A stretch of 17,270 nucleotides of DNA from CAISDH01 sp964398805 (GCA_964398805.1 CAYNNI010000075.1:1-17270), one strand, 5' to 3'; numbered from the stretch's first letter, positions 6,300 through 14,797 are shown. The notes: a model not told the origin generated them from the sequence alone. Numbers and translations: made by a program.

Positions 6300-6524
6300 T
6301 CACGCCGGGGAGACGAAGAGTATGTTGCCGCCGCGGAGCAGTATGGTCCCGAGTTTCGCCCTGAGCTCCCCGCCGTCGTTGAGCTCTTCCGAGTCTTCCA
6401 TCACGAGATTCATGTGTGCATCGAAGGCGACTATCTTGCCGCGTATGCTCGCGCTGTTCTTGAGCCTTACTAGCACCTGCTGCCCAATGGACTTGTTAAG
6501 CAGGTCGAATGGTCTTTCTTGCAT
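6300..6524 (-). CDS. LSm/Sm-like archaeal protein (SmAP)
   Basis: A 74-residue protein starting at MQERPFDLLNKSIGQQVLVR. It has the Sm1 motif (LKNSASIRGKIVAFDAHMNL followed by VMEDSEE) and the Sm2 motif (LGTILLRGGNILFVSP), where RGGNI is the signature. Archaeal LSm proteins form six- or seven-membered rings that bind U-rich RNA and are linked to RNA processing and tRNA metabolism. The length is typical. The start at 6524 is supported by a TATA box on the minus strand (CATATAAAAAC, about 6547-6557) centred about 27 bases upstream, so the message is probably leaderless. Upstream in-frame codons belong to the promoter region. It is divergent from the radical-SAM gene and lies just upstream of tRNA-Ala on the same strand. 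Confidence 0.92.
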   Translation of the reverse strand: MQERPFDLLNKSIGQQVLVRLKNSASIRGKIVAFDAHMNLVMEDSEELNDGGELRAKLGTILLRGGNILFVSPA

Positions 6525-6546
6525 GAAGCAGTTATGGGCAGGTAAG

Positions 6547-6557
6547 TTTTTATATGT
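6547..6557 (-). promoter_or_regulatory. TATA box of the LSm gene
   Basis: CATATAAAAAC on the minus strand is centred about 27 bases before the ATG at 6524, predicting a leaderless transcript. Confidence 0.65.
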
Positions 6558-6605
6558 TACTGAATTTCTATCGGCAAAACGCCTGGGCACGGCGGACAAA
6601 AGGCA

Positions 6606-6614
6606 TTAATATTT
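6606..6614 (+). promoter_or_regulatory. TATA box of the radical-SAM gene
   Basis: TTAATATTT is centred about 29 bases before the ATG at 6639. A second AT-rich run (ATTTAAG, 6623-6629) is too close to the start. Confidence 0.5.
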
Positions 6615-6638
6615 CCGGCGCCATTTAAGTGTGGTAGA

Positions 6639-7535
6639 ATGAAGGTCACGGAGATCATGGCGAAGACCATGCTGGTGAAGTCGAAGCTGCCCGATGCGGA
6701 CTATGCAGTAAATCCGTACGTGGGCTGCGAGTTCGGCTGCCTTTACTGTTATGCCAGTTTCATGGGCAGGTTCGTGAACGAGCCGGTGGAGAACTGGGGC
6801 AAGTACGTCTACGTGAAGAGGAACGCGGTAGAGGTCTTCGAGCGCGAGCTGCGAGCAATGCCAGAGAGCCAGAGGAACGCGTCGATATTCCTCAGCTCGG
6901 TCACGGATCCGTACCAGGGCGTCGAGGCGGAGTACAAGCTCACCAGAGGTATACTGCAGGCGCTCGCAAAGGAAAAGTATCCAGGAGCAATAGACGTGCT
7001 CACGAAATCGTCGCTTGTGCTGCGCGATATTGACGTGCTCGGGCAGCTCCCCGACTGCGAGGTCGGAATGACGGTCAACACTGCTGACGACGCGCTGGGC
7101 AGATTCCTGGAGGTGCGGGCGACAAGCGTGAGCCAGCGCTTCTCCACGCTTGCGAAGCTTCACGAAGAGAGAATCAGCACGTACGCATCGATAGGGCCGC
7201 TGCTTCCGCACTATAGATACAAACCTGAGCTGCTCGAAGACTTGTTCGCAAGGCTGGCGGAATCGAAAGTGGGCTACATCTGCGTGGAGCACATGAACCT
7301 GAGGCCGTACATAAGGAAAAGGCTTTTCGAAGCTCTCAAGGGCGAGCCCGATGAGGTTCAGAACGTATACAGAGGCGCGGAGGATGGCGCGCACATGAAG
7401 ATTCTGGATGGGATTGTCGTGAACTTGGCAAAGAAGCACCATCTGGACCTTGCCGCGGATGAGGTAATTTACCACAACAGGTACGAGGACGGCTGGAGGA
7501 AGACCCCCATCAGAATCCAGAAGCCGCTGGCCTGA
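6639..7535 (+). CDS. Radical SAM protein, SplB-like family
   Basis: The 298-residue protein opens with NPYVGCEFGCLYCYASFMGR, giving the CxxxCxxC cluster C30, C34, C37 that binds the 4Fe-4S centre and S-adenosylmethionine. The following KYVYVKRNAVEVFERELR, SSVTDPYQGVE and LTRGILQAL segments match the archaeal and bacterial family annotated as SplB-related (COG1533). Spore photoproduct lyase itself repairs thymine dimers in bacterial spores. Most archaeal relatives have no proven substrate, and the C-terminal cysteine of true SPL is not evident, so I do not assign DNA repair. TITLE and length are otherwise normal, with no break in the frame. It is transcribed from its own promoter, divergent from the LSm gene, and converges on the RNA polymerase operon. 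Confidence 0.88.
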   Translation: MKVTEIMAKTMLVKSKLPDADYAVNPYVGCEFGCLYCYASFMGRFVNEPVENWGKYVYVKRNAVEVFERELRAMPESQRNASIFLSSVTDPYQGVEAEYKLTRGILQALAKEKYPGAIDVLTKSSLVLRDIDVLGQLPDCEVGMTVNTADDALGRFLEVRATSVSQRFSTLAKLHEERISTYASIGPLLPHYRYKPELLEDLFARLAESKVGYICVEHMNLRPYIRKRLFEALKGEPDEVQNVYRGAEDGAHMKILDGIVVNLAKKHHLDLAADEVIYHNRYEDGWRKTPIRIQKPLA

Positions 7536-7545
7536 GCGGCTCTAC

Positions 7546-7562
7546 CTCGCTTATTATGCGAG
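7546..7562. terminator. Hairpin between convergent genes
   Basis: CTCGC at 7546-7550 and GCGAG at 7558-7562 form a 5-bp stem around TTATTAT, in the 63-base gap between the radical-SAM gene and rpoA''. It may help end transcription from one or both sides. Evidence is positional only. Confidence 0.3.
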
Positions 7563-7598
7563 CAAGTAAGCATATAAATAGAGGCAGAAATAAGCGCG

Positions 7599-8630
7599 TC
7601 ACTTCTCTTTCAGCTTCGCGAGATCCTCCTTTCTTACAGAGAGCCTGACCTTGCCCGTGCCCAGGGTTATCTGCTTTCCGATTAGGATGTTCTCGGCCAC
7701 TCCGCGCAGGTTGTCGCGCTCGCCGAATACGCTGGCGTTTATGAAGTGCTTTACTGTTTCCTCGAAAGCGGCCCTTGCGAGCACTGATTCCTTGTTGCCA
7801 GCTATGCCGTGCCTGCCAGCGCCCTTTATCGCGCCTGAGAAGCACATCGTGTCCACTAGAAGGCCGACATGCCTAAAGCTGACTGTGAGGCCTTCCTCGG
7901 TTATGGTCTCCATGATCTCGTTCGCGATCACGTTCCTTGCCGCCTCGACGCCGTACACGCGCATCACCTCGAACGGGTCGTTGCTGTAGGTGCGCGTCGC
8001 GTCCACGCCGGGCATCTTTATCACCTCTTCGAGGTTGCTGCCTGCGGTGACTATGAAGAAGTTCCCGTCATCGCCCTGCTGTATCACTGCCTTGCTCAGG
8101 CCGGCCATGCCCATTATCGCGGACCTCAGCACGTGGACGAAAACAGTCCTTGTCGACTTTAGGTTCTCGCGCTTCGTTATCTTCACCTTCACGATGTCGC
8201 CGTCAGCGCTTACCTGGAGGCCCTCGTGCTTCGCGAGCCTGGAGACTATCTGCCTCGAGATCAGCTCGTAGAACGAGAGCTTGGCCTTGTCGAGCGTCAG
8301 GGTCAGCGTGCCGGTCCTGAGATCCTCCTCGAAGCCCTTTATCAGGCTTGAGAGCCTCACTTCCTCGAGCGCGCGCCAGGTCTCCCTGACCTTCTCGTAC
8401 TTTCCGCCTACGCTCTTCTCGAAGTATACGCGCATGGACGGGAAGCGCGGCCTCTTCCTCGCGTCGATGAGCTCTATGAGCCTTGGAAGGCCCTTGGACA
8501 CTACCATGGATGCCGTGCCGGCGCTGTGGAAGGTCTGGAGCACCATCTGCGTTCCTGGCTCGCCTATCGACTGCGCGGCGATGGTGCCTACAGCCTCGCC
8601 CGGTACAACAGCAACATCTTTTTCCGTCAT
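7599..8630 (-). CDS. rpoA2: DNA-directed RNA polymerase subunit A''
   Basis: This 343-residue protein is the C-terminal part of the largest subunit, split from A' as is usual in archaea. It opens with VVPGEAVGTIAAQSIGEPGT, followed by QMVLQTFHSAGTASMVVSKG and LPRLIELIDARKRPRFP. These are the trigger-loop and downstream-cleft sequences of A''. The C-terminal part (YSNDPFEVMRVYGVEAARNV, then SFRHVGLLVDTMCFSGAIKG) forms the cleft and jaw, ending in a lysine-rich tail. The ATG is one base after the rpoA' stop, so translation is coupled. It is the last gene of the operon; rpl30e, nusA and rps12, which often follow in archaea, are absent and a convergent gene comes next. Confidence 0.97.
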   Translation of the reverse strand: MTEKDVAVVPGEAVGTIAAQSIGEPGTQMVLQTFHSAGTASMVVSKGLPRLIELIDARKRPRFPSMRVYFEKSVGGKYEKVRETWRALEEVRLSSLIKGFEEDLRTGTLTLTLDKAKLSFYELISRQIVSRLAKHEGLQVSADGDIVKVKITKRENLKSTRTVFVHVLRSAIMGMAGLSKAVIQQGDDGNFFIVTAGSNLEEVIKMPGVDATRTYSNDPFEVMRVYGVEAARNVIANEIMETITEEGLTVSFRHVGLLVDTMCFSGAIKGAGRHGIAGNKESVLARAAFEETVKHFINASVFGERDNLRGVAENILIGKQITLGTGKVRLSVRKEDLAKLKEK

Positions 8631-8631
8631 G

Positions 8632-11154
8632 TCAAACCCTCTCCTTCATCGGATCCTTGCCGTCTCCGCCGTATATGCTCTGTATGAGCGAGCCGCTCGC
8701 GTCCTTCGCTGCGAGGTTGTCGTCGACGTAGATGTCCTGCAGCGCGTTTATGAGACGCCTCTGGAGGTAGCCGCTCACCGCAGTGACGAGCGACTTCGAC
8801 ATCGTGGAGTCGCGGGCGCCCATCGCGTGCAGGTAGAAGTCCGTGGGCGTCATGCCCATGAAGAACGATGAATGGACGAAGCCCCTCACGCCGGGATGCC
8901 TGTCGCCCTTCCTGAAGTAGGGCAGTATCCTGCCTGCGAAGCCGCGCGAAGGCCTTCCGCCGCGCACCGCCTGCTGGCCGAGGAAGAGGCTTGTTTGCAC
9001 GAAGTTGACTATGTTGCCCCTTGCCTTTACCATCGCCATGAGCTTTACGTTGTTGGTGGGCTCGACGTGCTTGTTTAGCGCCTTGACCGCAAGCGTCCTT
9101 GCGGACTCCAGCTCGGCCATGGTCTCGAGCTCCAGCGTCTGCTTCACAGTGTAGCCCGGCATGCTCTCGAGCTTCTTCTCCCTGTAGTGCTTGAGCAGCT
9201 CCTGCACCTTTGATTCCGCCTGCGCTATTATCTGCTCGCCCTCCTTCTCCACGGCGTCGGAGACGTAGTAGTCGCCGATGCCGATGGTCACGCCGTACTT
9301 GTACGCGGCCCTGAGCGAGACCTTGGCTATGTTGAGCAGGAACTTGTCTGCGAAGTCTGCGCCGAACCCGTTGAATATCGCAAGTATGAGCGCGCCGTTG
9401 CCCTGGCCCACCATCCTCTCGTTTATCACGCCCTCGGCCAGCTCGCCCTTCTTTATCACCACGTGCTGGTCTCCGGACTTGTAGTCGAAGTCCAGCGCCT
9501 TCGGGAGCAGCATGGAGAATATGGACTTGCCGCTGTACGTGCCGTTCTTCTCGCGCTTCTCCGGAAGGTCGTATATGCCTGCGTTCGCGAGCATTATCGA
9601 GGCCTCTTCCTTGGTGAAGAACGCGCCGTCCTTGGTCAGCAGGTACACGCCGATTATCTCGTCCTCCTCGATGAACATCGTTGGCCTGCCGTCCCTTGCC
9701 GAGAGCACGAGGTCCTTGGGCTGCATCAGGTAGCGCGCCTCGGCCTGCGCCTCGAGGGACTGCGGCACGTGCAGGTTCATCTCGTCCCCGTCGAAGTCCG
9801 CGTTGTACGGGTACGCTACCGAAACGTGTATGCGTATTGTCCTTCCGGGAAGCACCTTCACCTGGTGCGCCATTATCGAGAGCCTGTGCAGCGTGGGCTG
9901 CCTGTTCATGAGCACTGTGTCGCCGTCGATGAGCTGCCTCTCAAGTACGTAGCCAGGGATCAGCTCCTTCAGGAGCTCCTCCCTGTTGGCGTCGACAAGC
10001 CTCTTCCTTATGCCCTCCTTGGTTATGAGGTTGATCGCCACGGGGTATTCCTTCCTCTGCAGCAGCTCCTTGGCCTTCTCGATGTTCCACTGGGTCGCGT
10101 AGAACGGCACCGTGAGGCCTTCCGCAATCCTCCGCGGCACTCCGACCTGGTTTATCGTAAGGCTCGCATCGCTGCTTATGACTGTCCTGGCCGAGAAGTT
10201 GACGCGCTTTCCGCTGAGGTTGTAGCGGAGCCTGCCCTCCTTGCCCTTGAGCCTCTGCGCAAGGGTCTTGAGCGGCCTTGTGCTCCTGTGGCGCGCGACC
10301 GGCACGCCCGGAGTCTCGTTGTTGAAGTAGACGGTGACATGGTACTGGAGCAGCTCCCACAGGTCGTCGATTATTATCTGCGGCGCGCCCGCATCTATGT
10401 CCTGCTCGAGGCGCTGGTTTATGCGCATTATGTCCACGAGCTTGTGGGTAAGGTCGTCCTCGCTCCTCTCTCCGGTCTCGAGGGTTATCGACGGCCTCAC
10501 GTTGACCGGCGGCACCAGGAGCGCCGTGAGCACGAACCATTCGGGCCTCGCCGCCTCGGGGTCTATGCCGAGGCTGCGCACGTCATCGTCGGTCACCTTC
10601 ATGAGCCAGTCGCGTATCTCGTCGGGCTTCATCTTGTTGCCCTCGAGGTAGAAGAACGTTGGCCTTTCCAGCTTGAGCTTGCGCTGCGCTGCGCCGCAGT
10701 GCGGGCACTTTTTCGACGACTTGAGCTTCTTGAAGAGCAGGTCCCTGCCTTCCTCTTCTGCGGCGGTGATGTGCTCCTCCTCCTGCTCTATGGTCTTCTT
10801 TATTATCGGTCTTATCTCCTGGACCTGCTCCTGCGTGAGCAGAAGCTTGTGGCAGGAGTAGCACGTTGACTGCAGAAGCAGGTAGATGGTCTTTGCGAAT
10901 TCGGAGTGCACGACAGACCTTACGAGCTCTATGTGGCCGAAGTGGCCGGGGCAGGACTTGACGCGGCCGCCGCACGTCTTGCACTTGAGGCCGGGATCGA
11001 TGACGCCGAGGCGCTGGTCGACGAGCCCGCCGTCTATCGGGTAGCCGTCCTCGTTATAGGTGTCGGGCACTATGAGCTTTGCCACGCTCATGCGCTTGAC
11101 CATCTGCGGCGATATCGTAGTAAACCTGATGTGGTCGATTATCTCTGCTTGCAT
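8632..11154 (-). CDS. rpoA1: DNA-directed RNA polymerase subunit A'
   Basis: The 840-residue protein is the N-terminal part of the largest subunit and carries the catalytic centre. Zinc-binding clusters are C58, C61, C68 and H71 (CKTCGG to CPGHFGH), C98 and C101, and C150 and C153. The catalytic NADFDGDEMN at 451-460 supplies the three aspartates holding the active-site magnesium. YNLSGKRVNFSARTVIS around 311-327 and the bridge-helix region MGMTPTDFYLHAMGAR near the C-terminus are intact, as is the QRRLINALQD junction before the split. The frame is unbroken over its full length. The ATG follows the rpoB' stop directly and the next gene starts one base after its own stop. Confidence 0.98.
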   Translation of the reverse strand: MQAEIIDHIRFTTISPQMVKRMSVAKLIVPDTYNEDGYPIDGGLVDQRLGVIDPGLKCKTCGGRVKSCPGHFGHIELVRSVVHSEFAKTIYLLLQSTCYSCHKLLLTQEQVQEIRPIIKKTIEQEEEHITAAEEEGRDLLFKKLKSSKKCPHCGAAQRKLKLERPTFFYLEGNKMKPDEIRDWLMKVTDDDVRSLGIDPEAARPEWFVLTALLVPPVNVRPSITLETGERSEDDLTHKLVDIMRINQRLEQDIDAGAPQIIIDDLWELLQYHVTVYFNNETPGVPVARHRSTRPLKTLAQRLKGKEGRLRYNLSGKRVNFSARTVISSDASLTINQVGVPRRIAEGLTVPFYATQWNIEKAKELLQRKEYPVAINLITKEGIRKRLVDANREELLKELIPGYVLERQLIDGDTVLMNRQPTLHRLSIMAHQVKVLPGRTIRIHVSVAYPYNADFDGDEMNLHVPQSLEAQAEARYLMQPKDLVLSARDGRPTMFIEEDEIIGVYLLTKDGAFFTKEEASIMLANAGIYDLPEKREKNGTYSGKSIFSMLLPKALDFDYKSGDQHVVIKKGELAEGVINERMVGQGNGALILAIFNGFGADFADKFLLNIAKVSLRAAYKYGVTIGIGDYYVSDAVEKEGEQIIAQAESKVQELLKHYREKKLESMPGYTVKQTLELETMAELESARTLAVKALNKHVEPTNNVKLMAMVKARGNIVNFVQTSLFLGQQAVRGGRPSRGFAGRILPYFRKGDRHPGVRGFVHSSFFMGMTPTDFYLHAMGARDSTMSKSLVTAVSGYLQRRLINALQDIYVDDNLAAKDASGSLIQSIYGGDGKDPMKERV

Positions 11155-12858
11155 CTACTCACTCTTCAGCTTTATCCTGGGCAGTATGTGCATGGCCTTT
11201 ATCTCGTCGAGCAGCAGCTTGAACGCGTAGCTTATCTCTATCATGTGCAGGTCGTGTCCGCCGCACGTCAGGCAGACCGACGTGTTCTTGATGTAGTCGA
11301 AGTAGCCTATGTCCCCGCACTGGTTGCACACCCACAGCTCGGCCTTGTCGCTCTGGTCAAGCATGCGCTCCTTGAGGAGCAGGCTGGCGCCGTGGCCGAC
11401 GAGCGCATCGCGCTCCATCTCTCCGAACCTGAGGCCTCCGCGCCTGGGCTTGCCCTCCGTGGGCTGGTGCGTGAGTATCTGCACCGGGCCGCGGCTCCTC
11501 ACCTGCAGCTTGAGCGCGGTCATGTGCCACAGCCTGTTGTAGTAGACGATGCCAGTGAATATCTGCGTATCGAAGCGCCTGCCGGTCCTGCCGTCGTAGA
11601 GCACCTCGTTCCCGAACTTGTCGAAGCCGTGGCGCTGCAGCATGGTCCCGTACTTGTCTATGAGGGACTTGCCGTTGGAAGAGAAAGCGGTACCATCCAG
11701 CTCGACCGCATCTAGGGAGGCTGCCTTCGCGCCGAGCATCTCGAGAAGATGGCCGAAGGTCATCCTGCCCGGAATGCCGTGAGGATTGAGCAGCAGGTCG
11801 GGCACTATGCCGTCCTTCGTGAACGGCATCTCCTGCTCGTCCACTATAAGCGCGATCACGCCTTTCTGGCCCTGGGTGCTTGCGAACTTGTCGCCCGCCT
11901 CGGGTATGCGCGTGCTCCTTATCCTGACCTTTGCGATCTTGGTGGCGCCGGTGGTCTCGCTGACCATCACGCTGTCCACCACGCCCTCCTCGCCCGCGCG
12001 CAGAGTTACCGAGTTGTCCCTGCGCTTCTCCTCCGCTATGCCGAAGCTGGTCTGCTCTTCCAGGAACCTCGGCGGCGAGACCTTGCCTATGAGAACGTCG
12101 CCCTCCTCGACTGGAAGCTCCTCCTCTATGACGCCGTCCTCGCTGAGCTTGGAGTATGCATGCTCGCCGAGATAGCCGTCGGTCGTAGGAGCCGGCACTG
12201 CGAACTTGTCCTTCTGGCTTCCAGGATACCTGCGCTCCTCGTCCGTGTATGTCCTGAAGAACGCGCTCCTGCCAAGGCCCCTGTCGACCGCCGCCTTGTT
12301 GAGTATGATCGCGTCCTTCATGCTGTAGCCGTAGTAGGTGCTCATGGCCACGATAAAGTTCTGGCCCGACGCGTGCCTCTCGAGCTTGAGGGTCCTGTAC
12401 GCAGCGGTGTTGACTATCGGCTTCTGCGGATAGTAAAGGACAAATGCCCTGGGGTCGTAGCGCCTGTTGAAGTTGGTCGCGTAAAGGCCCTGGCTCTGCT
12501 TCATGAAGTTGTTTGCAGTGGGATGCCTTCCGATCTGGTCGTACTCCGGGAATGCGCGCACGTTCGCGGTCAGCCCGAGCATCGATACCGGGTCGGCCTC
12601 GAGGTGCGTGGTCTCCGGCGTGATGTCCTTCTCGTACAGCGCGACCGCCGCGTCCTCCTCCTCGCCCGCGTCGAGGTACTCTATGATCCCGCGCCTTACG
12701 AGGTAGTTGAAGTCTATCTCGTGCTTCTTCAGCTTCTCGAAGAGCTCGGGCGTCAGCTTGCTCGCGCCGCCCTCGACTATGATGTACGGCTTGCGGACCC
12801 TGCCGCGGTCAGCGTTGATGCTCACCTCGTTGAGCTTCCTCGCGTATGCAACGTTCAT
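11155..12858 (-). CDS. rpoB1: DNA-directed RNA polymerase subunit B' (first in-frame ATG)
   Basis: The frame is the C-terminal half of the second-largest subunit. It includes SFFRTYTDE-type wall sequences, GDKFASTQGQKGVIALI (the GQKG hybrid-binding loop), LLLNPHGIPGRMTFGHLLEM, and RRGGLRFGEMERDALVGHGA near the end. A zinc ribbon CNQCG...CLTCGG closes the protein. From the first ATG at 12858 it has 567 residues, but conserved B' sequence continues upstream without a start codon to about 12975 (separate entry), so the real protein is probably about 39 residues longer. It lies between rpoB'' and rpoA' and abuts rpoA'. Confidence 0.95.
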   Translation of the reverse strand: MNVAYARKLNEVSINADRGRVRKPYIIVEGGASKLTPELFEKLKKHEIDFNYLVRRGIIEYLDAGEEEDAAVALYEKDITPETTHLEADPVSMLGLTANVRAFPEYDQIGRHPTANNFMKQSQGLYATNFNRRYDPRAFVLYYPQKPIVNTAAYRTLKLERHASGQNFIVAMSTYYGYSMKDAIILNKAAVDRGLGRSAFFRTYTDEERRYPGSQKDKFAVPAPTTDGYLGEHAYSKLSEDGVIEEELPVEEGDVLIGKVSPPRFLEEQTSFGIAEEKRRDNSVTLRAGEEGVVDSVMVSETTGATKIAKVRIRSTRIPEAGDKFASTQGQKGVIALIVDEQEMPFTKDGIVPDLLLNPHGIPGRMTFGHLLEMLGAKAASLDAVELDGTAFSSNGKSLIDKYGTMLQRHGFDKFGNEVLYDGRTGRRFDTQIFTGIVYYNRLWHMTALKLQVRSRGPVQILTHQPTEGKPRRGGLRFGEMERDALVGHGASLLLKERMLDQSDKAELWVCNQCGDIGYFDYIKNTSVCLTCGGHDLHMIEISYAFKLLLDEIKAMHILPRIKLKSE

Positions 12859-12980
12859 CTCTCCCGAGACTATGCCGCTGCGCCTCGCCTTCCGGACTTC
12901 CTGGGCGAAGGCGTTGCCGTCCTTGACGTAGCCTATGTGCCTGCCATCTAGATAAACTGCGCATCTCTCGTCTATAGCAT
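12859..12980 (-). other. N-terminal coding extension of rpoB' lacking a start codon
   Basis: The rpoB' frame stays open upstream of its first ATG and reads DAIDERCAVYLDGRHIGYVK, then DGNAFAQEVRKARRSGIVSG. That matches the conserved beginning of archaeal B' (VYLDG...IG, RRSG.IS.E.NV). No ATG, GTG or TTG occurs in this frame after the preceding stop. An ATG at 12978-12980 overlaps the rpoB'' stop as TGATG, the expected coupled start, but in its own frame it reads ATG CTA TAG. A one-base indel in that short stretch, or an ATA start at 12973-12975, would restore the gene. Confidence 0.7.
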
Positions 12981-14446
12981 CACTTCTCCAGCAGTTTCAT
13001 CTCATTGAGCTTGCTCTCCAGCATCGACGGCTCCGCGCCCACCGTGACCTTCGCCATTATCGCGAGGTACTTCGTGAGCCCGACGTCCGTGCCCTCAGGA
13101 GTCTCGCTCGGGCATATCTTGCCGATGTGGGTGCCGTGCACGTCCCTTGCCTTGAAGTGCGGGTGCTTCTTCGATAGCGGGGACTTCACCCTGCGGAGAT
13201 GGGCGAGGGAGCTTACGAAGTTGACGCGGTCGAGCACCTGGGACACGCCGGTCTGGCCGGCGGGCCACGAGCCCGTGCCCATGGCGTACAGCAGCTTCTC
13301 GGTGAGCGTGTCGGGATTGATGTTCGTCCTGACCGTGAGGCGCCTGCCGCGGGCAGTCGTCCTCTCGACGTGGTACTTGATGTCCCTCACGAAGAACTTC
13401 ATCGCGTTGTTGAACAGCTCCTCCATCAGGTCGCCAGCGAGCTTGACGCGCTTGTTGGCATAGTGATCCTTGTCGTCGGACTTCACCCGCTTGAACGCGA
13501 CCAGCGAGGACCTCTCGGCCATGCGGAGCAGGTAGTAGCCCTTCTCCTTGCGCACCTTGGCTTCGGTGCCGATGTGCGGGAGTATGTAAGTGTCAAGCTG
13601 CATCTCGGCGCGCTTGTGCTGGTATTCCTTCGTCTGGTTCGGCGCAGCGAGCCTGCCGAGCTGCATGAGGACGTCGCCGGGCTCCATCTCCTTCGCGGCG
13701 CTCATCTCTATGTTGAGGAGCATGTCGTTCCTCGCCTCCGTGTCGCCCATCCCGTCCAGCATCTCCTTGGTTGTGAAGCCGAGCGCCCTGAGCACCAGGA
13801 CAAGGTCAAGGCCTTTGGATATCGTCGGGAACAGGAGCGTGTATATCCCGTACTCGTCGCGCGTTATGCTGCAACGCGCCCTGAAGCTCAGAGTCGTGGA
13901 GAAGACCTTGCTAACTACGCCCTTGCCTTTCTCGACTGTGGTGATTATCCTGTTCGCTGCGAGATCCTCTATCCCGACAAGCACGCGCTCCGTGCCCTTG
14001 ATTATGAAGTAGCCCCCGGGGTCGTCGGGATCCTCGCCCTCGCTTATGAGCTGCTCCCGCGGCATGTTGTTGCTGTAGCAGAGCTCGCTCTTTACCATCA
14101 CCGGCAGCTCGCCTATGAACGCCTCGCCCATCGCGTCCTTCTTCTCTATGTCGCTGACTATCGGCACGAAGCTTATGTACATCGGCGCGGCATAGGTGAG
14201 ATTCCTCGCTATGGCCTCGTTGGGCATTATCTTGCGGCTGGAGCTGTCGGATTCGATGACCATCGGCTGCTCGAGCCGTATGCCCGTGAAGCGTATCTTG
14301 AAGTTGCTCACCTCAGGCTCGATGAGGTTGTTCGCCTCTATGATCCTGTTGACTCCGGTGCGCACGAACCTGTTGTAGCTCTCTATCTGCTGCTGCACGA
14401 TAGAGGTGCTGCTCAAGTACGATTCCAGGATTGCGTGATCTTGCAT
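12980..14446 (-). CDS. rpoB2: DNA-directed RNA polymerase subunit B''
   Basis: The 488-residue protein is the N-terminal half of the second-largest subunit, split from B'. It begins MQDHAILESYLSSTSIVQQQ, with the protrusion and lobe sequences typical of B''. It includes GGYFIIKGTERVLVGIEDLA and the fork region with TGSWPAGQTGVSQVLDR. The conserved ICPSETPEG at 444-452 is followed by VGLTKYLAI, and the protein ends soon after. Length and order are normal for archaea with a split B subunit. Its stop TGA overlaps the ATG at 12978-12980. It abuts rpoH: the rpoH stop ends immediately before its ATG, and it has no promoter of its own. Confidence 0.97.
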   Translation of the reverse strand: MQDHAILESYLSSTSIVQQQIESYNRFVRTGVNRIIEANNLIEPEVSNFKIRFTGIRLEQPMVIESDSSSRKIMPNEAIARNLTYAAPMYISFVPIVSDIEKKDAMGEAFIGELPVMVKSELCYSNNMPREQLISEGEDPDDPGGYFIIKGTERVLVGIEDLAANRIITTVEKGKGVVSKVFSTTLSFRARCSITRDEYGIYTLLFPTISKGLDLVLVLRALGFTTKEMLDGMGDTEARNDMLLNIEMSAAKEMEPGDVLMQLGRLAAPNQTKEYQHKRAEMQLDTYILPHIGTEAKVRKEKGYYLLRMAERSSLVAFKRVKSDDKDHYANKRVKLAGDLMEELFNNAMKFFVRDIKYHVERTTARGRRLTVRTNINPDTLTEKLLYAMGTGSWPAGQTGVSQVLDRVNFVSSLAHLRRVKSPLSKKHPHFKARDVHGTHIGKICPSETPEGTDVGLTKYLAIMAKVTVGAEPSMLESKLNEMKLLEK

Positions 14447-14668
14447 CTAACCAGGCACTACTATTCGGTAGTATGTGTACTTTCCAGTCGGGTCCTGCCG
14501 CGATACCGCGACCACGTTGCCTGGCTTTGCGTTGAGGAGCTTCGCCTGGACGTCGCTGGCAAGGATCTTTGGGAACTTCTCTAGAGGAGTATCAAGCTTC
14601 TTGGAAACGGCCTTCGCCGCAGTGTCGCTGAGCAGTTCATGTTTCGGGATAAGGTTTAGGGGCTCCAA
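14447..14668 (-). CDS. rpoH: DNA-directed RNA polymerase subunit H
   Basis: A 73-residue RPB5-like subunit, reading MEPLNLIPKHELLSDTAAKA and then LDTPLEKFPKILASDVQAKL, LNAKPGNVVAVSR and YTYYRIVV. This matches archaeal subunit H, which corresponds to the C-terminal domain of eukaryotic RPB5 and sits on the polymerase jaw. The start is a TTG at 14668, chosen because the family begins at about this point and a GGTGA ribosome-binding site lies four bases upstream. A TATA box (GTATAATC, about 14692-14699) is 25-30 bases upstream, so this is the first gene of the polymerase operon, with rpoB'', rpoB', rpoA' and rpoA'' following with almost no gaps. Confidence 0.95.
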   Translation of the reverse strand: MEPLNLIPKHELLSDTAAKAVSKKLDTPLEKFPKILASDVQAKLLNAKPGNVVAVSRQDPTGKYTYYRIVVPG

Positions 14669-14691
14669 CCGCTCACCGGCAATCAGGGATG

Positions 14692-14699
14692 GATTATAC
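14692..14699 (-). promoter_or_regulatory. TATA box of the RNA polymerase operon
   Basis: AGTATAATCC on the minus strand lies 25-30 bases upstream of the rpoH TTG, followed by a GGTGA ribosome-binding site at about 14675-14679. Confidence 0.6.
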
Positions 14700-14701
14700 T
14701 A

Positions 14702-14716
14702 GCTAGCGAAGCTAGC
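14702..14716. repeat. Perfect small hairpin just upstream of the RNA polymerase promoter
   Basis: GCTAGC-GAA-GCTAGC forms a 6-bp stem with a three-base loop immediately upstream of the operon TATA box. It may terminate incoming transcription or be a protein-binding palindrome; position alone does not say which. Confidence 0.45.
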
Positions 14717-14797
14717 ATTGGGCACTGCTATCTTTTGCGGAGCAAGGAATAAAAGGCTTAGGCACGACAGCATGTAGCCCCTTACAAGAGCGGCAGC

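Noticed and set aside
9463..14584. Long plus-strand open frames opposite rpoA', rpoB' and rpoB'' (for example 9463-10869, 11749-12951, 13199-14584)
   Set aside because: They lie fully antisense to intact, conserved polymerase genes, their proteins are rich in R, L, V, H and Y with no family pattern, and they follow from GC-rich codon usage.
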